DNA of 20,899 bases from JBDIVL01 sp039794405 (GCA_039794405.1 JBDIVL010000063.1:1-20899); one strand, 5' to 3'. Positions 1 to 8,150 are shown, counted from the stretch's first letter. Made by a program: numbers and translations. The notes: generated by a model not told the origin, from the letters alone.

Positions 1-376
1 AGATGACAAAGTCCATAACAATTACCGATAACGCGACAGCGAGACTGTACGATAGGTGGAAATAATTAAAAAGTCCCCACCCGCGTTCATGAGCAAACGC
101 CGCCATGCCAACGGCGGCAGCGGGGAAAATGATACGTACCAGGAAACTGTCAAGGAATACGATACCGAGATTGTTAATCCATCGGAGTGTCCTGGAGACT
201 GTGAGCCTTCGCCTTGGTGCCACAAATTCCCACAGGGCCATAATCAATAAGATACCAAAAAAGAATATAAGGCGAATAGCTACCTCATGTCTTATGACGA
301 ATTCACTAACGCCCAAGGTTCTTGCCTGGTGATAAGTAGTATATATAAGCTTCAAAAATATATTAAAATAATACAT
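1..376 (-). CDS. Sterol desaturase / fatty acid hydroxylase family membrane protein, N-terminal part (cut by window edge)
   Basis: Reading the minus strand with codons on bases 2-4, 5-7 and so on gives an open frame that leaves the window at base 1. From ATG 376-374 it is 125 residues. It contains a hydrophobic segment (about residues 34-49), the motif LWEFVAPRRRL (48-58), then RTLRWINNLG (62-71) and further hydrophobic stretches. This pattern is typical of the N-terminus of sterol desaturase/fatty acid hydroxylase family proteins, di-iron membrane oxygenases whose histidine clusters would lie beyond the edge. The start is uncertain. The frame stays open up to ATG 466-464, and TTG 316-314 would give a start about ten residues before the conserved RHE, as in many relatives. 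No strong ribosome binding site marks any of them. The substrate cannot be inferred. The family call rests on remembered sequence patterns; the catalytic histidines are not visible. Confidence 0.72.
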   Translation of the reverse strand, partial: MYYFNIFLKLIYTTYHQARTLGVSEFVIRHEVAIRLIFFFGILLIMALWEFVAPRRRLTVSRTLRWINNLGIVFLDSFLVRIIFPAAAVGMAAFAHERGWGLFNYFHLSYSLAVALSVIVMDFVI

Positions 377-448
377 AATAATGTCTGAAACTAAAAACAC
401 AAAATGAAATTTGTCAGCACAATACAAGTACCAGTTCGGCAAAGCGCA

Positions 449-454
449 CGTCAA
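449..454 (-). promoter_or_regulatory. Possible -35 box upstream of the sterol desaturase-type gene
   Basis: On the minus strand TTGACG lies here, and 18 bases further on is only a poor -10 (TACTTG). Transcription from it would begin near 420, which suits the ATG at 376 better than the ATG at 466. The match is weak and could be chance. Confidence 0.2.
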
Positions 455-582
455 CCCTATATGCATTAATCTAAACTGATGTACTGGAAAAGATTTTCTG
501 TGCATGTTTTTTATACCATCTTCGACCAATCTGCAACCGAATAATAGGATTAAAACCGGCGTTTACTATCGTATACTCAGAG

Positions 583-1713
583 TTAATTGAATAACCAGTT
601 CTCTAGTATCCAGTACGCGCCGCTGCTAAATACCGCGGCAGCAGGCAAGGTTATGAACCATGACAGAAGTATTTCCAGTACTTTACGAATGTTTCCGTGT
701 TTTGTAATTAAACCTATCCCAAAAAGGGACCCTACTGATACATGGGTAGTAGATACAGGTATTCCAAATTTACTGGCACATATTACAAGAATACCGGTAG
801 CAATGTTTGCAGTAAAACCCTGCCCATGATTTAGTTTTGTGATTTTATTGCTCATGGTATTAGCCACGTTTCTGGCGCTGAAAAGCCCGCCAGCAGCCAT
901 ACCAAGCCCAACAGCCAATATCCCCCAATATAGAGATAAACCTTTTATTAACAATAAGAGGGCTACGATCTTTGGTGTATCATTAAGACCTCTGGCAAAA
1001 CTTACGATTCCAGCAGAGCAGAAGTGCAGGGAATCCAGCAGTTTTTGGCTATTCATACCTAGAAAATAACCTTTATAGATCTCCCGGCAGTTCTTTTCTT
1101 CATCAATGGTAACACTAAGGGTACTGCTGCAGCTTGCTGAAAGAGAAGCGGCAGGCTCATATGATGGAATTATCTTTTTCTGCTTGCCGACACAAAGACA
1201 CCATTCTTTTGTTATACCTGATCGAATTCGAACATTCCGGAAAATAACATAAAGAATACTACCGGAGGCTATCGCGATAACAGGGCTCAATAAGAGAGGA
1301 AGCAAAAAAGAAGTACCTAAAATAGCAAAATTTACCTGCGTGCCTATGGCTATAAAACCTGCGCCAATCAAGGCGCCTGTTAAACTGTGTGTCGTTGAGA
1401 TGGGAAATCCCGTGATCGTTGCAACCATAACTGTAAGGGCAGCACCAATTCCAATTGCGGTAAGAAATTCAGGAGAGTTTGTCGTACTTTGAGGAACAAG
1501 CCCTTTTCCGGAAAAGGTATTTACCAGGTTATATGCAAGGAAAATGGAAGCTATCGAGCCTGCAAATGTTGTAAGAGTTGCCCACCATATTGCACATTTA
1601 TATGTCGTGGTCCTGCTGCCAAAAAGCGTTGCAACCCCTTTAAAATTATCATTAGCACCATTTGTGTATGCAAGAAAGCATGTAGCCAGAAAAAGAATTG
1701 TTAAGATTGCCAT
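583..1713 (-). CDS. PiT-family inorganic phosphate permease
   Basis: A 376-residue inner-membrane protein that probably imports inorganic phosphate with a coupling cation. The two inverted PiT signatures are both present. The N-terminal half has GANDN (19-23) and GFPISTTHSLTGA (102-114). The C-terminal half has RGLNDTPK (241-248) and GIPVSTTHVSVG (317-328). About ten hydrophobic segments surround a central hydrophilic loop (about 160-225) that carries WCLCVG (171-176) and two more cysteines. The start ATG 1713-1711 is well supported by AAGGAGGTG just upstream. It lies downstream of the dodecahaem cytochrome gene on the same strand with a 131-base gap, so it may be co-transcribed or use its own promoter. 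The family is clear. Phosphate specificity is inferred from the family, and some relatives carry sulphate. Confidence 0.9.
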   Translation of the reverse strand: MAILTILFLATCFLAYTNGANDNFKGVATLFGSRTTTYKCAIWWATLTTFAGSIASIFLAYNLVNTFSGKGLVPQSTTNSPEFLTAIGIGAALTVMVATITGFPISTTHSLTGALIGAGFIAIGTQVNFAILGTSFLLPLLLSPVIAIASGSILYVIFRNVRIRSGITKEWCLCVGKQKKIIPSYEPAASLSASCSSTLSVTIDEEKNCREIYKGYFLGMNSQKLLDSLHFCSAGIVSFARGLNDTPKIVALLLLIKGLSLYWGILAVGLGMAAGGLFSARNVANTMSNKITKLNHGQGFTANIATGILVICASKFGIPVSTTHVSVGSLFGIGLITKHGNIRKVLEILLSWFITLPAAAVFSSGAYWILENWLFN

Positions 1714-1717
1714 TTAG

Positions 1718-1726
1718 CACCTCCTT
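1718..1726 (-). promoter_or_regulatory. Strong ribosome binding site for the PiT permease
   Basis: The minus strand reads AAGGAGGTG four bases before the ATG at 1713-1711. It is the best Shine-Dalgarno match of the minus-strand genes here and fixes the permease start. Confidence 0.75.
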
Positions 1727-1737
1727 TTCAAATAAGT

Positions 1738-1743
1738 ATTATA
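1738..1743 (-). promoter_or_regulatory. Possible -10 box (TATAAT) upstream of the PiT permease
   Basis: The minus strand reads TATAAT within a very AT-rich tract. The best -35 at 16 bases is only TTAAGA. It would start a short leader just before the AAGGAGGTG site, so the permease may be expressed independently of the cytochrome gene. Because the tract is AT-rich, a chance match is quite possible. Confidence 0.3.
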
Positions 1744-1844
1744 TATTATTTAAGTTAATTCTTAATACCACCCCCTTTTCCTTAAAATGAGACATCAGAA
1801 GTCTATCTCTACATCAAGATTATATTCAACTGTTTTTAAGGTCT

Positions 1845-4229
1845 TCATTTGCTTTTTTCTATGAGGCTCCTCATTGCCTCTGAGATTATCTTCTCATGCT
1901 GCTCTGCCGTCTCAGCCCTTCCATGCTTTTCGATTATTTTTTTCCATTCAGGTGTACCGTGATATTGATGGCAGCCTATACACAAACCCTCTCTTTCAAC
2001 AAGGTTTCTCTCACCGGAATTTAATGGCCTGTCCTCAGGCATCGGCATGTTCTGAACCTGTTTTCCACTTCTCACAACAAGTTGGTCTAATGCATAAGGA
2101 AAATCCAATATTCCGGGAACCTGCCATTTGCCGGACTTCGCACCGGGGATATCTCCGTACACCCCTTTAGACAAGTCCTGAAATAAGGGACTGTCACCCA
2201 ATAGTTTTCCGGTACTCCTTGAGTTGCCCGTTCCATATCCTATAGTTTTTGGGTTGGTATGGCAATCCTCGCACGTTCTGGCTACTAAGCTTGTTGCATG
2301 GGGATTCATAGGGGCTAAAGTAGGGGAATTATGGTCAGTAGACGTTATGTAATGTTTGTTGAGTGCCTTAATATCTCCCTTTTCGTCGATAAAAGTGAAA
2401 AAGACCTGACAGCCTGGAGCAAGAGGAGAAACCTTTCCTTTCAGATTCATTCCCAGTATGGGGCTTTCCCACCGCATAAAAGACCTGTTTTCATACGTCA
2501 GGTCACCGGATTCTTTCGTCTCGGTTTGCCTGCCTGTTACTGGATTTACTTTTTTGGATGTGGTTATCCAATCCGTACCCTTCGCCCTCCTGTCATACTG
2601 CATATGACAGCCAAAACATTGTGGAGACCACGTGGCATGGCAGGCATAACACTCCAACTTTTCTATATGCTCGTGGACCGTTGACATGGCAACTTTTCCT
2701 TGCTGTGTTCTGAATTTATCTTGTAACTTTATATCTTTGAGTAACGGTATCTCATGTTCTTTGCCTGTGTATCGGCTTAACACGTAGACCTTTTTCTCAT
2801 CTTTGAGCCAATTGGATTTAACATTTCCACGGGAGGTAAGGATATACTCTTTATCCCCGATCTTACGGATGCCTCTGCTTCCTTCCAAAGTAACAGGCGT
2901 TCCATATCCTATTGGAAGTTCCCATGGATATTTTTCAGGTGTACCATGGCAGTCATAACAGGTAATTTCAACCTGATAGACCGTTGCAGGATAAATATTG
3001 CCATCCCCGTGTACGTCAATTGATGTATGACAATCCGCACACTGCATTCCTCTTTCGAAATGCACATCCTGCCTTATGTGCATATATTCTTTTGTAAACA
3101 AAGGTTCTTGTGTTTTTGCGTTTTCATCAAAAGGAGGTGCATGCCCGTCTTTTACATAATCGTACTCAAACATACCTACAAATGTCGTACCTATTCTTCT
3201 TCCTCTCGTATGGCAATGGGTACACTGTGCCGCTGGTATAGCAGAGGTAATACGATGTTTTAACGGATGTGGACGATGTCCGTTCTCTTTTATTGTAGGA
3301 TCATTTCCCTCGTATTTACCGTCATTTCCATACAGTACGTGACATGCAGCACAACCAGAAGCCCTCAAGTCTCCCCTTTCGTTTCTCCCCTCGCCCCAGA
3401 CGTGGCATCTTGCGCACTGTTTTCTATAAATATCTGAAAAGCCTGCTTTTTCTTCTGAGCCAAATACCTTCATCCCCTCTTCAAAATCAGGGATTTCATC
3501 TACTTTTTCAAGCCTTCTTAAAAAACCCGAAGTAACTGCTTTTTCAACCCATTCCTTGTATTCCTGAGAACCAACCCTTGGAACTGCACCATCTGTATCT
3601 GTCGTGTTAAAATTTCCAAAAGGAAAGGTGCCTTTCGGTATTACCCCGTTTGAAGATAAAATCTTACTTGATATTCCAGTCATCAGGGAGTGCAAAGACA
3701 TTGACATTCTATACGTGTAGTCTATTCCCAGCGTCATAGAAGGTTCTGAAGAAATAAGCTGCTGTGACATAAGTTCTCCTCCAACAGGCTGGCTGAGAGG
3801 TTCTCCCATGAGTGTGGATATACTCCCTTTACTGTCATGGCATTTTGCGCAACCTTTTCCCTCATGGAGTACCCACATACTTGACGGGTTTGAAATGAGT
3901 CCTCTGTGAGCTTCTTCCTTTTTACCGGATGAGGGTTCTCCTTCATGGCAGATTGCACATTCGTAACCGATTCCTTTTTTATACTTCTGTCTGGCAAAGC
4001 TTAAAAGAAAAGGCTGCATCCTGTCACTAATAACTTCAATTCCTTCGTGGCATGATAAGCATCCTTTTTCTTCTGCATTTCCTGTTTCTTTTTCATTTTC
4101 TATCGTATGTATCGCCATATTTGCGGGTAAAGAACCATTAGTATTATGAGGATTTATACCTTTACACCCTCCGGACATTCCTACAATAAAAGTGATAAGC
4201 CCTATCAAGAATAAATTCCTTTTCATCAT
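1845..4229 (-). CDS. Dodecahaem c-type cytochrome, probable lipoprotein
   Basis: A 794-residue exported electron-transfer protein with twelve CXXCH haem-binding motifs, at Cys 57, 91, 127, 272, 293, 336, 397, 424, 527, 538, 653 and 750. The N-terminus (MMKRNLFLIG...) is a basic-hydrophobic signal ending in GMSGGC, so Cys22 may be lipidated, although serine at -3 is not a classical lipobox residue. Haem spacing is uneven. Hemes 3 and 4 are about 140 residues apart and hemes 10 and 11 about 110 apart, which leaves room for non-haem folds. Between motifs there are extra histidines (for example GHRPHPLKH, 317-325) that could be distal ligands. The start ATG 4229-4227 follows GAGAGGGG at ten bases' distance. 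It lies 24 bases beyond where the neighbouring zinc-ribbon frame would end if restored. I do not recognise a named enzyme. A role in periplasmic or membrane electron transfer, or as an oxidoreductase, is inferred from the haem content only. Confidence 0.88.
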   Translation of the reverse strand: MMKRNLFLIGLITFIVGMSGGCKGINPHNTNGSLPANMAIHTIENEKETGNAEEKGCLSCHEGIEVISDRMQPFLLSFARQKYKKGIGYECAICHEGEPSSGKKEEAHRGLISNPSSMWVLHEGKGCAKCHDSKGSISTLMGEPLSQPVGGELMSQQLISSEPSMTLGIDYTYRMSMSLHSLMTGISSKILSSNGVIPKGTFPFGNFNTTDTDGAVPRVGSQEYKEWVEKAVTSGFLRRLEKVDEIPDFEEGMKVFGSEEKAGFSDIYRKQCARCHVWGEGRNERGDLRASGCAACHVLYGNDGKYEGNDPTIKENGHRPHPLKHRITSAIPAAQCTHCHTRGRRIGTTFVGMFEYDYVKDGHAPPFDENAKTQEPLFTKEYMHIRQDVHFERGMQCADCHTSIDVHGDGNIYPATVYQVEITCYDCHGTPEKYPWELPIGYGTPVTLEGSRGIRKIGDKEYILTSRGNVKSNWLKDEKKVYVLSRYTGKEHEIPLLKDIKLQDKFRTQQGKVAMSTVHEHIEKLECYACHATWSPQCFGCHMQYDRRAKGTDWITTSKKVNPVTGRQTETKESGDLTYENRSFMRWESPILGMNLKGKVSPLAPGCQVFFTFIDEKGDIKALNKHYITSTDHNSPTLAPMNPHATSLVARTCEDCHTNPKTIGYGTGNSRSTGKLLGDSPLFQDLSKGVYGDIPGAKSGKWQVPGILDFPYALDQLVVRSGKQVQNMPMPEDRPLNSGERNLVEREGLCIGCHQYHGTPEWKKIIEKHGRAETAEQHEKIISEAMRSLIEKSK

Positions 4230-4252
4230 TTATAAAATTCCCCTCTCTTATT

Positions 4253-4452
4253 TTATTTTTCCTGTATTGACGGACAGGGAACTGTTCCATATGAGCAGAA
4301 TATACAACAATGCCCTTTTTAGGTTTTATTGTTGATTTACAGTTTTTACACTCATAAAAATACAGGCATGTGTCAGTTGGCATTGTTTCTTCTTTCTCAT
4401 ATCTGCAATTCGGGCAGGTAATTGTTGATTGGAGTATTATCTTTTTTCTCAT
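4253..4452 (-). pseudogene. GDCCVxC-type small zinc-ribbon protein with an apparent one-base frameshift
   Basis: The frame opening at ATG 4452-4450 begins MRKKIILQSTITCPNC and has two CXXC pairs (CPNC 13-16, CKNC 35-38), then KPKKG (43-47). After Gly47 it runs on as unrelated sequence into the cytochrome gene, stopping at 4162. In the neighbouring frame, starting at the same point, the sequence reads CCIFCSYGTVPCP and then SIQEK, with a stop at 4255-4253. That is the conserved tail of the family I know as GDCCVxC domain (seleno)proteins. Adding one base near 4311-4316 restores a 66-residue protein that ends 24 bases before the cytochrome start. The function is unknown; a metal-binding ribbon is likely from the cysteines. 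The break may be a real mutation, a sequencing error, or a -1 ribosomal slip at AAAAAG. The long uninterrupted reading (4162-4452) is probably not the true product. Confidence 0.75.
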
Positions 4453-4485
4453 GCTGTTCTTAAAATAAATTTTATGAATAAGACA

Positions 4486-5175
4486 TTACTTAACGTCAAT
4501 ATCTTTTGATTTTTTAAACCTCTTATACAGAGTTGGTGCAAGTGAAATTACTATCAAGAGTGAGCTGGCTATTATTAACTTAATCCAGGCCTTTTTCCCA
4601 GCCCCTGTGACCCCTTTCAGAAGTGCATCTGCAAAATAGGTATAAATAAACGTACCTGGCAGCATACCTAAAACAGAACCCAATACATAATCACGATATG
4701 CAATCCGGGAAAGGCCTGCTCCAAGGTTAAGTGCATTAAAAGGGATAAGAGGAATGAGCCTGAGGGTGAAAATAAACCGAAAGCCATGGACAGCGATCTT
4801 TTCGTCAAATGATTTTATCCTCCCTTTCATAAAACTGGCGACAAAATCACGGCCAAAGTATCTTGCCATGAGGAACGCCAGGGTAGCGCCGAAATTAGAG
4901 GCGAGTATATTGTAGATAGTACCCCATATCACACCAAATATTGCACCACCAAGTAATGTCAAAAGCGAACCGGGGATTGCAAAAACACATCCGATGCCAT
5001 AAACAAGAATAAAAACCACAGGCCCCCATCGGTATTCTCTCAACTGTTCGAGTATACCTAAAAGCCTGTCTTTCCGGATGTATTGTGATAAGAAGGTATA
5101 CCTGAAAGCAAAGAAAGCACCCCCAATGATACCAATGAAAATGCTAAATTTTATTATCGAATTCTTATTTATCAA
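4486..5175 (-). CDS. TVP38/TMEM64 family (VTT/SNARE-associated) membrane protein
   Basis: A 229-residue polytopic inner-membrane protein of the DedA/VTT superfamily, some members of which act as lipid scramblases or transporters. Visible features are an N-terminal TM (about 8-28), GPVVFILVYG with AIPGSLLTLLGGAIFG (51-81), the loop GRDFVASFMKGR (108-119), LRLIPLIPFNALNLGAG (138-154) and PGTFIYTYF (173-181). The last two are the most characteristic TVP38 blocks. The start is a TTG (5175-5173), since no in-frame ATG occurs early; a GGAG lies about 13 bases upstream. It begins 10 bases after the end of the GH15-DUF547 gene, so the two are very probably one transcript. The zinc-ribbon gene follows 33 bases later. 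The family is clear and the substrate unknown. Confidence 0.88.
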   Translation of the reverse strand: MINKNSIIKFSIFIGIIGGAFFAFRYTFLSQYIRKDRLLGILEQLREYRWGPVVFILVYGIGCVFAIPGSLLTLLGGAIFGVIWGTIYNILASNFGATLAFLMARYFGRDFVASFMKGRIKSFDEKIAVHGFRFIFTLRLIPLIPFNALNLGAGLSRIAYRDYVLGSVLGMLPGTFIYTYFADALLKGVTGAGKKAWIKLIIASSLLIVISLAPTLYKRFKKSKDIDVK

Positions 5176-5185
5176 TCGTTTTTCT

Positions 5186-7849
5186 TTACTCCAAAGATTT
5201 ATTCAAATTCCAGTTGTATGGGAGATATTGTATCCTCAAATTATTGATATTCTCCAAGACATAGTTTTTTACATTCTCATCAGCAAAATTGAGTACATAA
5301 CGTATTCCTTGTCGTTGTGTTTTCCCAAAATCTGAGGTGTACCATTTGAATATCTGGGAAAGGTAGAGTACGTTATTGTTCTTATCAAGCACAATACCCC
5401 TACGATTGACAAAACTCCTCCCTGCAGTATCAAGTTGCTCATGAATACGGGCGGGGTCATAAAATTCAATGGGAGGGCAGGAGCTTGCTGCACAAACAAG
5501 GGTAAAGTGAATACGAGGGTCCAGTTTTGTTACACACAATGCCTTTCTCTTATCAAACCACGAGAATTGCTTTAGCTTGGAAACAGGGCGAGGACTATTG
5601 GCGCGTAGTATTCCATGCTCTATATCATCAGGGGTGAAAAAGAATCCGCCGATAAAATATCCGATACGCCCAAAGAAATTAAAAACCTCTTTTACCGAAC
5701 TCTCAATATCCAGTTCTATAACACCATGGATAATAAGAATATTATAAATATTAATCCAAAAGGACTTCTTCTCCCCGTCAGTCTTAAGCTTGAAAGGATC
5801 AAAGGCGTTGAGTTTTCTTGCAAGCACAAGGTATTCCTGATAACTTGCAGACCTTCTCATTGCGTCATAATTGACCCTGCTTTCAAAGACATCAAAAAAT
5901 CCACCTTGCAGATTATTAAGATTTATCTTCAACTCTTTTGATATTGTTTCTGTAGTATTGGTAAATATTTTGTCAGTTTTATTGAGAACTATCTTAAATG
6001 GTATAATTTTCTCTAACCGTTTTTTCCAATTTGTGTATACGGTGTTTTCAGATATTTTATACTGGGCATTCAATATTGACCAGGTTGCATTAATAAAGCC
6101 GATATGACTGAATCCTTGCGGGAAATTGCCGAGCAATCCATGGTTTTTATAGTCATATTCTTCCGAAAACAGACCCAAGTGGTTTGCAGCCTTCATGGTC
6201 GTTTTCAAAAGCGTTTTTGCCTCATCTATTTTATGAGAAAGGGCTAGACATTCTATAAGCCAGAAGTTGCACAGTACGAAGGCGCCTTCTTCCCCTCTTA
6301 GGCCGTCATCCCCGGAATACCTTAACAGGAATCCCTCTTTCATTAAATTTTTTTTACATGCCTCTATAGTTGCCTGTATCCGCTTATCATCCATGGGCAA
6401 AAAATTCAGAAGAGGTAATAATATGAGACTTGCATCCAGGCCCTTTGAGCCATAATATTGCACAAAACTGCCTAAATCCTGATCATATCCTTTTTCCAGG
6501 ATATCCTCTTTGATCCTATCTCTTTCTTTTTCCCATTTCTCAACAGGTGAATCAAACCCGTAACGGCTGGCTATCTTAATGCCTCTATCCAGAGCGACCC
6601 AGCACATCATTTTTGAATAGACAAAATGGAATGGTCCATTTCTCACTTCCCAGATTCCAAAATCGGGCTTGTGCCAATTTTGTACAGCCAGATTACAAAC
6701 ATCCTTAAAAAACGGCCACAAATTTTCGTCAATCTTTCCTACATAATCAGAGAGCCGGAGTGCGGTATCCATAATTTCTCCATAGATATCCCATTGATCC
6801 TGTTCATAAGCAGCATTACCTATCCTTACCGGTCTTGAACCTTTATATCCCTTTAGATGTCCGAGTATTTTTTCAGTGAGTTTACTTTCGCCTTTCAGCG
6901 AATATACAATCTGCAGATTACGGCTACCGTGTCTTTGGTATGTCTCATGAAGCCATCGTATAAAGCCGTCCGATTCGTCAATATGCCCGACCGAGAACAA
7001 CGCCTTCAAGGTAAATGAGGCGTCTCTAATCCATGTAAAACGATAGTCCCAATTTCTCTCTCCTCCAATACATTCAGGTAAAGAGGTAGTTGGTGCCGCT
7101 GCAATCGCTCCCGTGGGTTGAAAGGTAAGTAATTTTAGAGCTAAGAGTGATCTATTAATCTTATCGGTATACTCGCCTAATTGAAAACATCTCCCTGCTA
7201 TACAATTATGAATCCAATCCGCCCAGAATGTATGGGTTTCTTCAAAACCACACATCTCCAATTCAACGGGCTGTTTCTCACCATAAACAAAATCAAAATG
7301 TGCTGCTTGCTGCTCTTGAAGTGAGAAGTGAATGGTAACGCCGTGATTGTTATTCTTTATTACCTGATAGTTTTCTATCTTTACTATAAGGGTAAATATT
7401 TCTTTTTTGGTTTTTATGGTAAAGACCGTATTATCTTTCTTCTCTATTTGGGGCAGCTCTGTTGCATTGCCTGGTCTTGGAAAACACTCTAAGGTAAAAT
7501 TTATTGTTCCTGAATGGACTTTCAGACACCGATGGATAACGTGATCTTCCTTTTGAAACATCTCCTGGGTAACTACCCGCATAAAATCGACAAGCTGAGC
7601 CTGTCCTGTCTCGGTCTTAAATGTACAGCTTAATACATTGGTATCCTTTATATATGTCTGTTCTGAATCAAATCTTTCACGGGGCTGGATACGAAAAAAA
7701 CCTCCCTTTTCGTCATCTAAGAGCGCAGCAAATACCGTAGGCGAATCAATGTGGGGCATTGAACAATAATCTATGGAACCGTCTCCCGATATCAATGCTA
7801 TCGAATTCATATCTCCAACCAATCCGTAGTCACTTATGCTCTTATACAT
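5186..7849 (-). CDS. Glycoside hydrolase family 15 (glucoamylase/trehalase-like) protein fused to a DUF547 domain
   Basis: An 887-residue two-part protein. Residues 1 to about 600 match GH15 enzymes, which hydrolyse alpha-glucosidic bonds by inversion. The opening ISDYGLVGDMNSIALIS (5-21) and GSIDYCSMPHIDSPTVF belong to the N-terminal beta domain. GGERNWDYRFTWIRDASFT (262-280) and QDQWDIYGE (350-358) line the (alpha/alpha)6 barrel. GIWEVR (398-403, candidate acid Glu401) and GEEGAFVLCNFWLIE (519-533, candidate base Glu520 or Glu521) are likely catalytic sites. Residues about 650-885 look like DUF547, with FWINIYNILIIHGV (697-710), DDIEHGILRANS (741-752), DPRIHFTLVCAASSCPP (777-793) and LSQIFKWYTSDFG (830-842). 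There is no signal peptide, so it is probably cytoplasmic, and a storage glucan or trehalose is a possible substrate. It is the first gene of the minus-strand cluster. The ATG at 7849-7847 has only a weak AAGAG close upstream. The GH15 call is firm and DUF547 nearly so; the substrate is not known. Confidence 0.9.
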   Translation of the reverse strand: MYKSISDYGLVGDMNSIALISGDGSIDYCSMPHIDSPTVFAALLDDEKGGFFRIQPRERFDSEQTYIKDTNVLSCTFKTETGQAQLVDFMRVVTQEMFQKEDHVIHRCLKVHSGTINFTLECFPRPGNATELPQIEKKDNTVFTIKTKKEIFTLIVKIENYQVIKNNNHGVTIHFSLQEQQAAHFDFVYGEKQPVELEMCGFEETHTFWADWIHNCIAGRCFQLGEYTDKINRSLLALKLLTFQPTGAIAAAPTTSLPECIGGERNWDYRFTWIRDASFTLKALFSVGHIDESDGFIRWLHETYQRHGSRNLQIVYSLKGESKLTEKILGHLKGYKGSRPVRIGNAAYEQDQWDIYGEIMDTALRLSDYVGKIDENLWPFFKDVCNLAVQNWHKPDFGIWEVRNGPFHFVYSKMMCWVALDRGIKIASRYGFDSPVEKWEKERDRIKEDILEKGYDQDLGSFVQYYGSKGLDASLILLPLLNFLPMDDKRIQATIEACKKNLMKEGFLLRYSGDDGLRGEEGAFVLCNFWLIECLALSHKIDEAKTLLKTTMKAANHLGLFSEEYDYKNHGLLGNFPQGFSHIGFINATWSILNAQYKISENTVYTNWKKRLEKIIPFKIVLNKTDKIFTNTTETISKELKINLNNLQGGFFDVFESRVNYDAMRRSASYQEYLVLARKLNAFDPFKLKTDGEKKSFWINIYNILIIHGVIELDIESSVKEVFNFFGRIGYFIGGFFFTPDDIEHGILRANSPRPVSKLKQFSWFDKRKALCVTKLDPRIHFTLVCAASSCPPIEFYDPARIHEQLDTAGRSFVNRRGIVLDKNNNVLYLSQIFKWYTSDFGKTQRQGIRYVLNFADENVKNYVLENINNLRIQYLPYNWNLNKSLE

Positions 7850-7993
7850 ACTCTTTAATCTGTTCGGTGAGGTAAAGGCTAAAATAATGAGAAAATATCT
7901 GAAACCACAAATGAAAAGACAGAAAACACAAACAAATTTCCTTTTTCATTGGTGGAACTTGTGAAAGCTATAGTTATTGAAATTTTGATATGG

Positions 7994-8098
7994 TTATTGA
8001 TAGGTGAAGGTTGGATAGTTAAAGCCAGCTTTCACCTGGACTACAAGATCAAGATCGTAAATGTTTTTAGCTTGTGGGATTTCATTATTTTTTGTCAT
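7994..8098 (-). CDS. Doubtful 34-residue ORF in the leader of the GH15 cluster
   Basis: The minus-strand ORF starts at ATG 8098-8096 and encodes MTKNNEIPQAKN, then IYDLDLVVQV, and ends in an aromatic-rich tail, NYPTFTYQ. It has no cysteines. A TTGACA box stands about 50 bases upstream, but there is no clear Shine-Dalgarno sequence. The acidic-hydrophobic YDLDLVV stretch faintly recalls leader regions of peptide precursors such as FxLD lanthipeptides. However, no modification enzyme is in the window, and the absent cysteines argue against a lanthipeptide. It could be a small translated leader peptide of the GH15 operon, or noise. Confidence 0.25.
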   Translation of the reverse strand: MTKNNEIPQAKNIYDLDLVVQVKAGFNYPTFTYQ

Positions 8099-8150
8099 TG
8101 AGTAGGCGTTCTTTCGTACTGAGATTTAATAGATACTATTATAGTTTTTA

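Noticed and set aside
22..332. Three overlapping 60-75-codon ORFs on both strands at the left edge
   Set aside because: They are shadows of the minus-strand sterol desaturase-type frame, which carries the real protein signature.
3734..3997. Minus-strand 87-codon ORF inside the cytochrome gene
   Set aside because: Alternate-frame shadow of the cytochrome.
4162..4452. A 96-residue uninterrupted ORF overlapping the cytochrome start
   Set aside because: Its last half matches nothing, while the adjacent frame carries the conserved family tail and a stop before the cytochrome gene. The long frame is the result of a frameshift.
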